From positions 1 to 64,000 of the forward strand of contig NZ_JAMZDX010000004.1 in assembly GCF_024172095.1 (NCBI RefSeq): a DNA stretch of 64,000 nucleotides, given 5' to 3'. The notes beneath the pieces were generated by a model, which was not told where the DNA came from, did not search any database, and worked only from the letters and a program-made list of their open reading frames with translations. Position 1 is the stretch's first letter; every line of letters begins with the position of its first letter. Both the position numbers and the translations under genes were made by a program. Positions 44,830-54,261 of the stretch are shown one piece after another. Origin of the DNA: Kitasatospora cinereorecta. Lineage in GTDB: Bacteria > Actinomycetota > Actinomycetes > Streptomycetales > Streptomycetaceae.

Positions 44830-45259
44830 TCACCCGTCGGCGCACGCTCCCACGACCGCCCCTGTCATCCGTCACCGACGCCCCACGATCTGTCCGGACC
44901 GTCCGTACAGGGCACGGCGCCGGCCGCCCGTTGCCCATCCACCGCCGATCGCACCCGCCGCCCCCGCAGGACCGGGCGGCCCCGGCATCCGAGGACCTGG
45001 CGGGAGAGAGCCGCTGCACGTCTCGAGCGCGGCCGCGTACCCGCCGGCCGGCCGCTCGGTTCCCGGCGGACCGCGCTCAAGTGCATCGAGCCGTGGCCCG
45101 CGCGCCAGGAGAGAGTCTGTCCAGCGAACGGCTCTGCTGACCGTACCGGCCGCCGGACGCGGGAGACCGGCGGGAGCGGACACGGCCGAGGGAACCGTCT
45201 GCCATGACGATGCGTCACAGCGAAGACCTGTACCGGAACCGGTTGTCCCTGGAGTCGAC
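44830..45259. other. Intergenic stretch
   Basis: About 430 bases without a recognisable gene. Confidence 0.35.
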
Positions 45260-45934
45260 ATGCCCTCACGGCTTCGCGTCGCCGTCCTCATGCTCGCCAC
45301 CGTCCTCGTCGCCGGCTGCGGCAGCTCGACGGTGGCCGGTCAGCATCAACCGTCCACCCCGCAGGGCGCAGTCCCGCAGAGCCCGGACGCGAGTCCGCGG
45401 GGTTCGGGCCCAGGCGCCTGCCCGACACAGGCCCAGTGGCAGCACCAGCGGCCCACCGCACCACCGACCGACTTCGGCGGAACACCCGCGAACACGCCGG
45501 AGGCCGGGGAGCTGTCCCAGGCAGTCGGCACGCAGGGCCGGGGTGCCTTCGCGGACGTGTGGGGCTCACTGATCACCGACTACCCGGTCGGGCGGGTCGC
45601 CCTGTGCGTCACCGACCTCACCCGCGGTCAGGCCCTCGCGGCAGCTGCCAAGAAGGCCGATCCGAAGATCGACCTGTCCCGGCTCGACCTCTACCTGTGC
45701 CGCTTCTCCCACCGAACTCTCGACGGCGCGGCCGCACGGGTCTCGGCGCTCGGCCCCACCGCGGTCGGCTTCCCGCTCTACAGCGTCTCCGCCACCACCG
45801 ACGCCTCGGGTGTCCGGGTCACCACCACGGCTCAGGGCGTGGCTTCCCAGGCCTTCCACGACCGACTGGCCCAGGCCGCGGGTGACGGCATCCCGGTCGT
45901 CCTGGAGCAGGGCGAGCCCGCGGTCGCACAGTGA
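45260..45934 (+). CDS. Lipoprotein of unknown function
   Basis: A 224-residue protein from ATG 45260 (CTGGAG upstream). A lipoprotein signal (LRVAVLMLATVLVAGC lipobox, Cys about 20) is followed by a Pro/Ser-rich linker and a globular domain (GRGAFADVWGSLITDYPVGR, VALCVTDLTRGQALAAAAKK, LDLYLCRFSHRTLDGAA). The Cys pair at ACP/ALC/YLC may be oxidised. It should be anchored on the outer face of the membrane. Single gene; nothing suggests a partner. Confidence 0.7.
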   Translation: MPSRLRVAVLMLATVLVAGCGSSTVAGQHQPSTPQGAVPQSPDASPRGSGPGACPTQAQWQHQRPTAPPTDFGGTPANTPEAGELSQAVGTQGRGAFADVWGSLITDYPVGRVALCVTDLTRGQALAAAAKKADPKIDLSRLDLYLCRFSHRTLDGAAARVSALGPTAVGFPLYSVSATTDASGVRVTTTAQGVASQAFHDRLAQAAGDGIPVVLEQGEPAVAQ

Positions 45935-46314
45935 CCGCACCGGGCGAACAGGCGAAGCCGAACCCACAGTGGGATCCCGGCACCGGAGCACGGTGGTGCG
46001 GCGCGGTGCAGGTGGTCACCCCGTCACGCACCGGGTCGGAGGAGCCGTAGGCGGTCCGCCATTCCAGGGAGCGGCGACCACTCGACGAAAGGGTCACGGT
46101 ACCGGCGGCGACCGGTGGAGTGGGCCGGAGCCGCACCCCCGGGGACCGCGGCGCAGCGGTGACGGCGGCAGACCGGTGCCCCGGGGTGGCCGCCGCGGTC
46201 CGAGGGCATCCGGGAGCGTGCTCGACCGGTTGTCCCACGGTCCGCCGGTTGCTGGGATTCGGGGTGTGTCCCGGTGCCGACTCCGGGGCGGAACCGACTC
46301 ACTGGAGGAATTCC
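45935..46314. other. Intergenic stretch upstream of a secreted-protein gene
   Basis: No gene recognised. A strong GGAGGAA ribosome site lies before ATG 46315. Confidence 0.35.
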
Positions 46315-46713
46315 ATGCGATTCACCAGGACCAGGAAGCGCGCCGCGGCTGCCGTGATCGCCGCGGTGGCGATGGCCGGGATCGGGATGGGGACCGCGAC
46401 CTCGGCCCAGGCCTCCCAGGCCAGCCAGTCCGCCGAGGGCAGCTGGGCGTTCGGTACCGGTGGCTGTGCGGCGATCGAGAACATCGCCCTTGGGTCCAAC
46501 TACCACGACTACATGGAGATCTTGCCGACCCAGAACCCCGGCCACTGCCTGTTCGGTGTCTTCAACCGGAACACCTGGAGCTGGATGGGCGGCGGCGCGA
46601 GCAGCAGCTCGGCCGAGCAGGGGTGGTTCTACGACGGTCCGGGCGAGAGCCTGGAGGCGTGCCTGATCGACACGGCCCACAACAACACCTGGGCCTGCGG
46701 CCCGATCAACTGA
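46315..46713 (+). CDS. Small secreted protein
   Basis: A 132-residue protein from ATG 46315 with GGAGGAA upstream. The Sec signal peptide (AAAAVIAAVAMAGIGMGTAT, cleavage near AQA-SQA) leaves a mature part of about 100 residues with four Cys (GGCAAIEN, GHCLFG, EACLID, WACGPIN) and many aromatic residues. This suggests a small disulfide-stabilised extracellular domain. Not a family I recognise. Confidence 0.65.
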   Translation: MRFTRTRKRAAAAVIAAVAMAGIGMGTATSAQASQASQSAEGSWAFGTGGCAAIENIALGSNYHDYMEILPTQNPGHCLFGVFNRNTWSWMGGGASSSSAEQGWFYDGPGESLEACLIDTAHNNTWACGPIN

Positions 46714-46844
46714 GCAGGACGCGGTGAGCGGGACGGGAGCGGGCCCTTGCGGGTCCGCTCCCACCTCCGACTGCCGCGGGGACCTGACGCGGGCTCGGTC
46801 GAGGTGCTGGGCAGTGCCCCGAACGGTGCGGGACGCCGTCCGGG

Positions 46845-49217
46845 TCAGCTCGTGAGCGAGTCGAGCAGGGCGCGGGCTTCGTCGGCCTCGGGGACGTTCA
46901 GCGAGGTGTGGATCTCGGCTGCCTGTTCGGCGTGCTCCCGAGCGGTGTCGGGTCGACCCAGGCGCTGGTGCGCGCGTGCCAGCCCGTAGTGGATGCGGCC
47001 GAGGTTGTACCGCTCACCGGTGTGGGGGAGGTACTCGATCGCGGCCCGGTAGTGCTGGAGGGCACTCGCCGGAGCGTCCATCGCCAGCAGGGCATCGCCG
47101 AGCTGGGTGTGCGACTCGGCTTGGCCGAAGGTGTCGCCGAGGCCCTGGTGCAGCTCCAGCGCCTCCTGGTACAGCTCGAGGGCCTCCGGATGGCGTTGCA
47201 GCTTCTGCTGGTGCTCGCCGAACTGGTTGAGCACGATGGCCTGGCCGAGGCGGTTGCCGCCGCGCCGGTGGAACTCCAGCGCCTCGCGGTGGTAGTCCAG
47301 GGCCTCCTCAAGCTGTCCGAGTCTGGTCAGTGTGGGCCCCAGGTTGGTCAGGGCGATCGCCTCGACCGCCGGCTCGGGAATGTCCCGGCTGAGCTGCAGC
47401 GCCAGCCGCTGGTGGTCGAGGGCCTCTCCCAGGCGACCCATCCGGGTCAGGGTGAGGCCCAGGTTGGCCAGAACATGGGCCTCACCGCTGCGGTTCCCGA
47501 TCCGCTGCTGGATCTCCAGGGCCTGGCGGAGCAGGTCGAGCGCCTGGGGGAAGTCGCCGAGCTGGTACTGGACCAGCCCGAGATGCCGTAGCGCGGCAGC
47601 CTCACCGGCCGGACTGCCGAGCTGCCGGGTGGCCCGCAGGGCGCGGGTACCCAGCGCGAGCGCTTCCTGGGCGGGCATGTTGCGTTTGAGATGGCGCCAG
47701 AGCACCGCCGGCAGGTCCGCCACGTACTCCGGCAGATCCGCGTCGTCGGCGTGGCGGACGGCCGCCAGCAGGTTGGCCTGTTCCCGGGCGAGCCAGTCCG
47801 CCGCTTCCGTCCGGTCGGCGAACACCAGGGGGGTACCGCCGGGCGCGGGCGGCTGCGGCCGATGATGCCGTTCCAGCGGGGCCAGTCGGTCCATCGCCGA
47901 GGCAGCGGCGTGACGGTAGTGGTCGAACAGCCTTGTGAGCGCAGCCCGCCGGCCGGGTTCGGGTTCCTCGTGGGCGAGAAGTTCACCGGCGAAGGCGCGC
48001 AGCAGGTCGTGGAGGGTGTACCGAAAGGCCGTGTGCTCGATCAGCAGGTGGTGGTTGTGCAGCGACTCCAGGACTTCCTCGGTCTCGTCCAGCGGTGCGT
48101 CCACCAGGGCGGCGAGGGCGCGTGGCGCGAAGTCCTCGCCCGGGTGCAGCGCCGCCAGCCGGAACGCCCGCTGCTGTGCCGGCGGGAGGGCGTGGTAGGA
48201 GTCCACGAAGGCCGCCGCAACGCCTTGGTCGCCGTCGGAGAGTTCGGTCAATAAGTTCTGCGGACGCCGGATCCGCTGCAACAACTCGACGGGCGTCCAA
48301 GCGGGATGATGGGCCAGTCTGGCGGCGGCGATCCGCAGGGCCAGGGGCAGCCTGCCGCAGAGTGCGACGATTTCGTCCACGGTGGAGGTGTGGCCGGCGA
48401 CCCGGTCTCGGCCGACGATCCGGGCGAACAGCTCGACGGCCTCGTCGTGGCTCAGCACGTCCAGCGGCACGCCGACCGCCCCGTCCAGTTCGGGCATGCG
48501 CTGCCGGGACGTCACCAGCGTGAGGCAGCGCGGGTCACCGGGGATCAACGGGCGGACCTGTTCGGCACCGACGGCGTTGTCCAGCACGATCAGGTACCGC
48601 CTGCCGGCCGCCCGGGTGCGCCACAGCCGGGCGCGTTCTTCGGTGCGCAACGGCAGCGCACTCTCGCTGACACCGACCGCCCGGAGCAGACTCGCCAGCG
48701 CCGCGCCCGCTTCGAGCGGTCGCTGGCCCGGAGTGAAACCGTGCAGGTCCACGAACAGTTGCCCGTCGGGGAACCGGTCGGCCAGGGTGTGCCCCGCATG
48801 GACGGCCAAGGCTGTCTTGCCGACGCCGGCCATGCCGTCGATGGCCGAGATCACCAGCGGACGAGCGCTCCCTGCTCCGGCGGCCAGCTCCAGCAGCCGC
48901 TCCACCTCGCTGCGCCGTCCGGTGAAGTCCGGCACAGCGTACGGCAGCAGTCGAGGCACCGTGCGTTCGGCCGGCTCCCTGCCCGGCTGCGGCTCCGGTT
49001 CTCCGCGTACTGCGGCCAGCAGTCGGTCGCGGTCGGTCGGGTCCAGGCCGAGGGCCATGGCCAGCCGCATCACCGACGACAGCCGAGGCCGCCGCCGTCC
49101 CGACTCCAGCACGCTGATCGCATGCGTCGAGACGCCTGACTGCTCCGCGAGCTTCTCCTGCGTCAAACCGGCCGACAACCGGTGCTCTCGCAGCAGCGTT
49201 CCGAATTCCCCCGGCAT
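46845..49217 (-). CDS. HTH/NB-ARC/TPR transcriptional regulator
   Basis: A 790-residue protein from ATG 49217 (GGAGG six bases upstream). Residues 1-65 are an XRE helix-turn-helix (FGTLLREHRLSAGLTQEKLA, EQSGVSTHAISVLESGRRRP). Residues about 105-370 are an NB-ARC ATPase (DFTGRRSEVERLLEL, DGMAGVGKTALAVHAG Walker A, YLIVLDNAV Walker B, LVTSRQRMPEL, GRLPLALRIAAARLA). The rest is TPR repeats (LRHLGLVQYQLGDFPQALDL and following). This AfsR-like design acts as an ATP-dependent switch. A 26-bp motif shared with the 43791 promoter lies 130 bases upstream. Confidence 0.85.
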   Translation of the reverse strand: MPGEFGTLLREHRLSAGLTQEKLAEQSGVSTHAISVLESGRRRPRLSSVMRLAMALGLDPTDRDRLLAAVRGEPEPQPGREPAERTVPRLLPYAVPDFTGRRSEVERLLELAAGAGSARPLVISAIDGMAGVGKTALAVHAGHTLADRFPDGQLFVDLHGFTPGQRPLEAGAALASLLRAVGVSESALPLRTEERARLWRTRAAGRRYLIVLDNAVGAEQVRPLIPGDPRCLTLVTSRQRMPELDGAVGVPLDVLSHDEAVELFARIVGRDRVAGHTSTVDEIVALCGRLPLALRIAAARLAHHPAWTPVELLQRIRRPQNLLTELSDGDQGVAAAFVDSYHALPPAQQRAFRLAALHPGEDFAPRALAALVDAPLDETEEVLESLHNHHLLIEHTAFRYTLHDLLRAFAGELLAHEEPEPGRRAALTRLFDHYRHAAASAMDRLAPLERHHRPQPPAPGGTPLVFADRTEAADWLAREQANLLAAVRHADDADLPEYVADLPAVLWRHLKRNMPAQEALALGTRALRATRQLGSPAGEAAALRHLGLVQYQLGDFPQALDLLRQALEIQQRIGNRSGEAHVLANLGLTLTRMGRLGEALDHQRLALQLSRDIPEPAVEAIALTNLGPTLTRLGQLEEALDYHREALEFHRRGGNRLGQAIVLNQFGEHQQKLQRHPEALELYQEALELHQGLGDTFGQAESHTQLGDALLAMDAPASALQHYRAAIEYLPHTGERYNLGRIHYGLARAHQRLGRPDTAREHAEQAAEIHTSLNVPEADEARALLDSLTS

Positions 49218-49346
49218 GATCGCCTCCGAACGGTGGTGACGTTGTGGGAGTGACGACGGCGGAACGGCCCGGCAGTCCCGGACGCGTACCGCCGACAGCG
49301 ACTCCGGCCTGAAGCCCTGACGGGTCCCTGACAGGGGAGCATCATA

Positions 49347-49372
49347 GAACGCCAAGCAAACGCCATGGAGCG
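49347..49372. promoter_or_regulatory. 26-bp motif, copy B
   Basis: Same sequence as at 43679-43704 except for two bases. It lies 130 bases upstream of the regulator start (opposite orientation) and could act on either side. Confidence 0.6.
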
Positions 49373-49377
49373 CTCAG

Positions 49378-49399
49378 CCGGCTCTACCTTCTGAGCCGG
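49378..49399. other. Short hairpin (7-bp stem, 8-base loop)
   Basis: CCGGCTC and GAGCCGG around TACCTTCT, five bases beyond the 26-bp motif. It could be a terminator or part of a structured RNA at the IS110 left side. Confidence 0.4.
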
Positions 49400-49520
49400 G
49401 TTGATCGGGCCATTCGTAAGGTTGGGTCGCCCAGGGGTGCTGGGTGTGGCTATCAGCCGGCTGCCGTCTCGTGGCTTCCATCGCTTCGCCGCCCGGCACC
49501 CCACGACGACTCGGCCGCCG

Positions 49521-50823
49521 ATTAGGAAGTGCGAGCAAGTCGCTGAGTAGAGCAATGCCGGCGAGGTCGTCCGTGGTACGAACGGCAGGAACACGCACGT
49601 CAGGAGCATGATGAGTCGAATATGGGCGGGGATCGACAGCGGCAAGGGCCATCACCACGGCCTGGCCCTGGACGCCGAGGGCAAGACCCTCTTGTCGCGG
49701 CGGGTGGCCAACGACGAGCCCGAGCTGCTGCAGCTGGTCGGCGACGTCCTCGCCCTCGCCGACGGCGAGCCGGTGACGTGGGCGATCGACATGACCGGCG
49801 GGGAGCCGGCCCTGCTGCTGACCTTGCTGATCTCGCACGGCCAGGAGGTTCTCTACCTGCCCGGACGCCTGGTGAACCGGGCCTCCGACGGCTACCGCAG
49901 CGAGGGGAAGACGGATGCCCGCGACGCCTACGTGATCGCCGACCAGGCCCGGATGCGCCGCGACCTGCGCCCGATCCGCCCCGGCGACGAGACCGCGATC
50001 GAGCTCAGGCTGCTGACCGGCCGCCGAGCCGACCTGGTCGAGGACCGCACCCGCGCCGTCAACCGCCTTCGCGGCACCCTGCTGAGCATGTTCCCGGCCC
50101 TGGAACGGGCCCTGGACGTGACCAACGTCGGCCCGCTCAAGCTGCTGACCGAGTACCAGACCCCGGCGGCGATCCGGCGCGCCGGCGTTACGCGGCTGAC
50201 GAAGTGGCTGGCCAACCGCAAGGTCAGGAACGCCAGGGCCCTGGCCGAGACGGCAGTCGAGGCCGCCCAGCGCCAGCACACCGCCGTCCCCGGGGAGAAG
50301 ACCATCTCCAGGCTGGTCCACACCCTGGCCGAGGGGGTGATGGCCCTCAACGAGCAGATCGCCGAGATGGACAAGCTCATCGAGGGCCGGTTTCGCGAGC
50401 ACGAACTCGCCGGGATAGTCGAGAGCGTCCCCGGGATCGGCACCGTGCTCGGCGCCGAGTTCCTGGCCGCCGTCGGCGGGAACCTGGACGACTTCGCCTC
50501 CCCGGACGCCCTGGCGGCGTTCGCCGGTGTCGCTCCCGCGCCCCGCGACTCGGGCAAGGTCAGCGGCAACCTGCACCGGCCTGTCGTCTACCACCGAAGA
50601 CTCCAACGCGTCTTCTACACCTCGGCGTTGGTGAGTATCCGTTGCGATCCGAACTCGCGGGCGTTCTACGACCGCAAGCGCGCGGAGGGCAAGCGACACG
50701 TCCAGGCCGTGATGGCTCTGGCCCGCCGACGGGTCAACGTCCTCTGGGCGCTGATCCGTGACCGACGGTGCTACCACATCACACCTCCAGTGACCACGGC
50801 GGCTTGACACCGACATTAGGAAG
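49521..50823 (+). mobile_element. IS110-type insertion sequence, provisional limits
   Basis: Limits are set by the 9-bp direct repeat ATTAGGAAG on both sides of the transposase gene. The left non-coding part would then be only about 78 bases, short for a bridge RNA, so the true left end may lie further out, up to about 49373. Confidence 0.4.
49608..50807 (+). CDS. IS110-family transposase
   Basis: A 399-residue protein from ATG 49608 with CAGGAG upstream. The N-terminal RuvC-like DEDD domain shows GIDSGKGHHHG, TWAIDMTGGEP and KTDARDAYVIADQ. The C-terminal IS116/IS110/IS902 domain has SVPGIGTVLGAEFLAAVGG and DALAAFAGVAPAPRDSGKV with the active-site Ser. It looks intact. IS110 enzymes insert circular DNA using a bridge RNA coded in the element's non-coding end. 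A 9-bp ATTAGGAAG repeat at 49521-49529 and 50815-50823 may mark the ends, and TTGACA overlaps the stop codon at 50804-50809. Confidence 0.85.
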   Translation: MMSRIWAGIDSGKGHHHGLALDAEGKTLLSRRVANDEPELLQLVGDVLALADGEPVTWAIDMTGGEPALLLTLLISHGQEVLYLPGRLVNRASDGYRSEGKTDARDAYVIADQARMRRDLRPIRPGDETAIELRLLTGRRADLVEDRTRAVNRLRGTLLSMFPALERALDVTNVGPLKLLTEYQTPAAIRRAGVTRLTKWLANRKVRNARALAETAVEAAQRQHTAVPGEKTISRLVHTLAEGVMALNEQIAEMDKLIEGRFREHELAGIVESVPGIGTVLGAEFLAAVGGNLDDFASPDALAAFAGVAPAPRDSGKVSGNLHRPVVYHRRLQRVFYTSALVSIRCDPNSRAFYDRKRAEGKRHVQAVMALARRRVNVLWALIRDRRCYHITPPVTTAA

Positions 50824-50891
50824 CGTTGGCCAGGATGGTCCCCGGCACACGCCGGATCGGCCGATCGGGTCGATCCCTCGGAGGGGGAGAT

Positions 50892-51386
50892 ATGGCCGAG
50901 CAACCCATCGACGGGCATTCAGACCGGTTATCGGAGCAGATTTCGGCCACGATGCCCGATTCGGACGAAGCAACCACGCCGCAGGAGTTCGTTCGCCAAC
51001 TCCAGGCGTTCAAAGTGTGGTCGGGCAGCCCGTCATTGCGCGACCTCGAGCGCCGCACCGGCCTTCCACGCAGCACCCTGTCGGGAGACCTGAGCCATCA
51101 GCGGAGTCGTCTCCCGCCCCTGGAACGGGTGTTGGCGCTGGTCACCGCCTTCGGCGCGTCCGCCGAGGAATGCGCACGCTGGAAGTCGGCCTGGCAGCGC
51201 ATCCAGCTGCGGCAACAGTCGACCGAACCGCCGGGGCCGGCTTCGCGCTCCGCCGTCGAGCCGCCGAGCCATGCTCCGGACCTGTGGACCGGAGCGGGGA
51301 CGTACGTGGAGGGCGTACCGCCCCGACCGATCCATGACGGTCTCCGAGTGGGCCAGTCCTGCAGCGCGGGCAGGGACGGAACGTCC
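50892..51386 (+). pseudogene. Helix-turn-helix regulator fused to transposase remains
   Basis: From ATG 50892 (GGAGGGGGAG upstream) about 165 residues follow. FVRQLQAFKVWSGSPSLRDL, then ERRTGLPRSTLSGDL and LPPLERVLALVTAFGAS form the short XRE-type HTH commonly found at the start of actinomycete regulators. After about residue 165 the frame reads straight into an IS256 transposase, so the rest of the regulator has been replaced or lost. Confidence 0.6.
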
Positions 51387-51995
51387 GTGCTCAGCGTAGT
51401 CACCGCTGACGGCTCCACCGAGTCCGGTTCCCTGATCGACGAGATCGCCCGCGCGGGCGCCCGACGGCTGCTGGCTGCTGCGCTGGAGGTGGAAGTCAAC
51501 CAGTACCTGGCCGAGTTGGCGGTTGAGTCCGACCGGCATGGACGGCGTCCGGTGGCCCGCAACGGCCATCGCCGGCTCCGGTCGGCGGTCACCCCGGCCG
51601 GCCCGGTCGAGGCCACCGCCTCCTGTGTGAACGACTGCCGCCTCGACGGCAGGGCCGGCGAGCACACGGTTGTCCTCGGAGATCCTCGCGGCGTGGTGCC
51701 GCAGGTCGCCGAAGATCCCGGAGGTCCTGCCGCTGCTCTGCCTGCACGGGCTGTCGTCCGGTGACATCGCTCCTGCACTGGAGCAGTTCCTCGGCGGCAC
51801 GGCCGGCCTGTCGCCCGCGACCGCCACCGGGCTGACCGGGCTGACCGGGCTGACCGGGCTGACCGGGCTGACCGGGCTGACCGGGCTGACCGGGCTGACC
51901 GGGCTGACCGGACGGTGGCGCGACGACCGCGGCACCTTCCAGGAGCGGGACCTGCCCGACCCCGACGTCGCCCACGGATGGGCCGACGGGGTCCA
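51387..51995 (+). mobile_element. IS256-family transposase remnant
   Basis: From GTG 51387 (LSVVTADGSTESGSLIDEIA) the IS256 N-terminus follows in the regulator's frame (ARAGARRLLAAALEVEVNQY, RRPVARNGHR). Near 51668 the homology shifts one frame (SSEILAAWCRRSPKIPEVLP, LLCLHGLSSGDIAPALEQFL, AGLSPATAT). It then meets a GLT repeat and ends near WADGVH at about 51995. The catalytic Asp/Glu part is gone. Confidence 0.75.
51832..51912 (+). repeat. Nine tandem copies of a 9-bp unit
   Basis: The unit CTGACCGGG occurs eight times perfectly and a ninth time with the last base changed. It encodes LTG repeats within the IS256 remnant. Confidence 0.95.
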
Positions 51996-52209
51996 CCCGT
52001 CATCAGCGCTTCTGGGTTCGCAGAAGCCGACAGGAATCAACCTGTCGGCGTGTCGCCCTCTGCCTGTGTGGCGGCCAGGAGATCTGAGGCGGATCGGTAA
52101 CGGATGGCCGTCGCAGGTGGGACGAGCGTCGTCTCCCGCGCGTCCCGGACTCCGCGGCCACCCAACCCCGAACCCACCCTGACGGGCCATCACCGATGGT
52201 CGGCCGGCG

Positions 52210-53307
52210 TCAGCGGTCCGCCAGCGCCTCGGACGACGCTTCCCGCTGGTGCGGAACCGGCGGGAGGGACGACGGTGCACTGTCCTGCTGGAGCGATATC
52301 GTGCGCGTGGGCGCGGGGATCGAGATGCCCTCCGTCCGGTACCGCTGGTGCAGGCGCTTGATGAACTCGTGCTTGATCCGGTACTGGTCGCTGAACTCGC
52401 CGACGCCCAGCTTCACCGTGAACTCGATCCTGGAGTCCGCGAAGGTGTGGAAACGGACGACGGCCTTGTGGTCGGGCACGCCACCGCTGATGTCGGCCAT
52501 CACGCTGTCGACCACCTCGAGAGTGACCCGCTCCACGTGGTCCAGGTCGCTGTCGTAGCCGACGCCGGCCTGGACCAGGATCGACAGCTTCTGCTCCGGC
52601 CGGGAGAAGTTCGTCATGTTCGTCCGCGCCAGGCGGCCGTTGGGGATGATCACCAGGTTGTTCGACAGGTTGCGCACCACGCTGTTGCGCCAGTTGATGT
52701 CGACGACGTACCCCTCCTCCCCGCTGGTGAGCCGGATGTAGTCACCCGGCTGGACCGTCTTCGAGGCGAGGATGTGCACACCCGCGAAGAGGTTGGCGAG
52801 GGTGTCCTGCAACGCCAACGCGACCGCGAGACCGCCCACCCCGAGGGCGGTGACCAGCGGGGCGATGGACACCCCGAGAGTCTCCAGGGCCACCAGGACG
52901 CCCAGCGACAGCACCACGATGCGGGTGATGTTGACGAAGATGGTCGCGGACCCCGCGACGCCCGTCCGGGACGCGGCCACCGACTGCACCAGACCGGCCA
53001 CCACCCGGGCCGCACTGAACGTCGCGATGACGATGAGCACGGCCGTCAGCGACTGGTCGACCAGCCCCCCGATCCGCGCAGTGAGCGGCAGGGCCGAAGC
53101 TCCCACCGCGGCCCCGGCGACCACGGCCGCCCACGGGACGATCGCGTGCAGCGCGTCGACGATGACGTCGTCCCCGCTCCACTTGGTCCTGGCCGCATGC
53201 TTGCCCAGCCACTTCATCAGAGCCCGCAGCACCAGAGCGGCCACACAGCCGGAGGCCAGCGCGATGCCCGCCACCAGCCAGTCGTGCAGGACCAGGTCCC
53301 GGGTCAC
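52210..53307 (-). CDS. MscS-family mechanosensitive channel
   Basis: A 365-residue protein from GTG 53307. Three N-terminal membrane segments (WLVAGIALASGCVAALVLRA, IVPWAAVVAGAAVGASAL, LTAVLIVIATFSAARVVAG) are followed by the MscS pore helix and beta domain: LVTALGVGGLAVALALQDTL, ANLFAGVHILASKTVQPGDY, EEGYVVDINWRNSVVRNLSN, NLVIIPNGRLA. It opens under membrane tension and releases osmolytes on hypo-osmotic shock. The Gly/Ala-rich pore helix and length are typical. Single gene with its own promoter expected in 53308-53600. Confidence 0.85.
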   Translation of the reverse strand: MTRDLVLHDWLVAGIALASGCVAALVLRALMKWLGKHAARTKWSGDDVIVDALHAIVPWAAVVAGAAVGASALPLTARIGGLVDQSLTAVLIVIATFSAARVVAGLVQSVAASRTGVAGSATIFVNITRIVVLSLGVLVALETLGVSIAPLVTALGVGGLAVALALQDTLANLFAGVHILASKTVQPGDYIRLTSGEEGYVVDINWRNSVVRNLSNNLVIIPNGRLARTNMTNFSRPEQKLSILVQAGVGYDSDLDHVERVTLEVVDSVMADISGGVPDHKAVVRFHTFADSRIEFTVKLGVGEFSDQYRIKHEFIKRLHQRYRTEGISIPAPTRTISLQQDSAPSSLPPVPHQREASSEALADR

Positions 53308-53625
53308 CGCCCCGCCCCCGCAGGGTGGAGGACGAGGAAACGGGCCGCCGCCGGCCGCTGTACGAGATGTGTCGTCACCTTGTCGCCTGTCAGGTCGTGC
53401 TGCGCCCACTCACATTGGAGCGCATGAACATTCGAACGGATAGCCATCCTGCCCCACGGCACGGCACCCGCCACAGCCGGGGCGGGGCTCCGACGGCCGC
53501 GCGGCAAGCCGGGTGTCTGCCGCCGCGGCACGGCACAAGCGTGGCCGGACGCCAGGGAACGGGGTCGGACCGCGGGTGACGTGTTCGCCCCGGAGCAGGC
53601 CCGCGAGGGGTGGGGGCGGGCGAGG
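53308..53625. other. Intergenic stretch
   Basis: Upstream region of the MscS gene; no gene recognised. Confidence 0.35.
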
Positions 53626-53886
53626 TCAGCTCGCGGTGAAGAGGAAGTCGTCCTTGTTGTAGTAGTTGGGTCGGTGGACGAGTGGGGAGCCGGCCTTGGC
53701 CGGGCCCGGCCAGATGTCGGCGGGGCCGAGCAGGTGGTCGGCGTAGTCGCTGGATGTGGTCCGTGGGGCGAAGTGGAGGCGGAGGGCGGCGGGGTCGCGG
53801 TCGGGGACGAGTTTCCAGGGCTGCTCCCGGTGGTCGGGGTGGCAGTCCCGCAGGACGACGGTGTGAAGGTGGCGGAAAGCCTGGAG
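53626..53886 (-). pseudogene. C-terminal fragment of an unknown protein
   Basis: About 86 residues (LQAFRHLHTVVLRDCHPDHR, then EQPWKLVPDRDPAALRLHFA, DYADHLLGPADIWP, RPNYYNKDDFLFTAS) read as genuine protein up to the stop at 53626, but no credible start precedes them. Possibly the end of a truncated gene. Confidence 0.4.
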
Positions 53887-53936
53887 GCCGAGGCCGCCTA
53901 CGCGGCGTACGAGGCCGCCAGGATGGAGAACGCCGG

Positions 53937-54130
53937 GTGATCGACCTGGCCGCGCTGCGCCGGGTCCGGATCCGCCGCGGCACCGTCGTCCACGAGGTGC
54001 CCGACGGCCGGCCGCTGCGCACCGCATGCGGGAAGCCGTGAAGCGGGAGGGACCGACCGGTCGCCGGTATGACGAGCCGCTACCCGACCGGACGGTGGTC
54101 ACGTGCCGCCGATGCCCGGCCACCGCGGGG
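53937..54130 (+). pseudogene. Zinc-ribbon-like small gene with a frameshift
   Basis: GTG 53937 overlaps the stop of a short upstream frame (GTGA) and reads IDLAALRRVRIRRGTVVHEV, then PDGRPLRTACGK, stopping near 54041. The adjacent frame continues with DRTVVTCRRCPAT. A GRxLxTxCG followed by VTCxRC is the usual pair of zinc knuckles in small streptomycete proteins of integrative elements. One indel separates them. Confidence 0.45.
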
Positions 54131-54261
54131 ATGTCCGGGAAGCCGGGCGGTGATGGGCTGGAGCCACCCGACAGCCCTCCCGCCCTCGCGTCCAACCCGC
54201 CCCTGAAAGGCGCTCAGACGGGCACTCGGGGCTTCGTCGCGTGCCGGCATCACGCTGAGGC

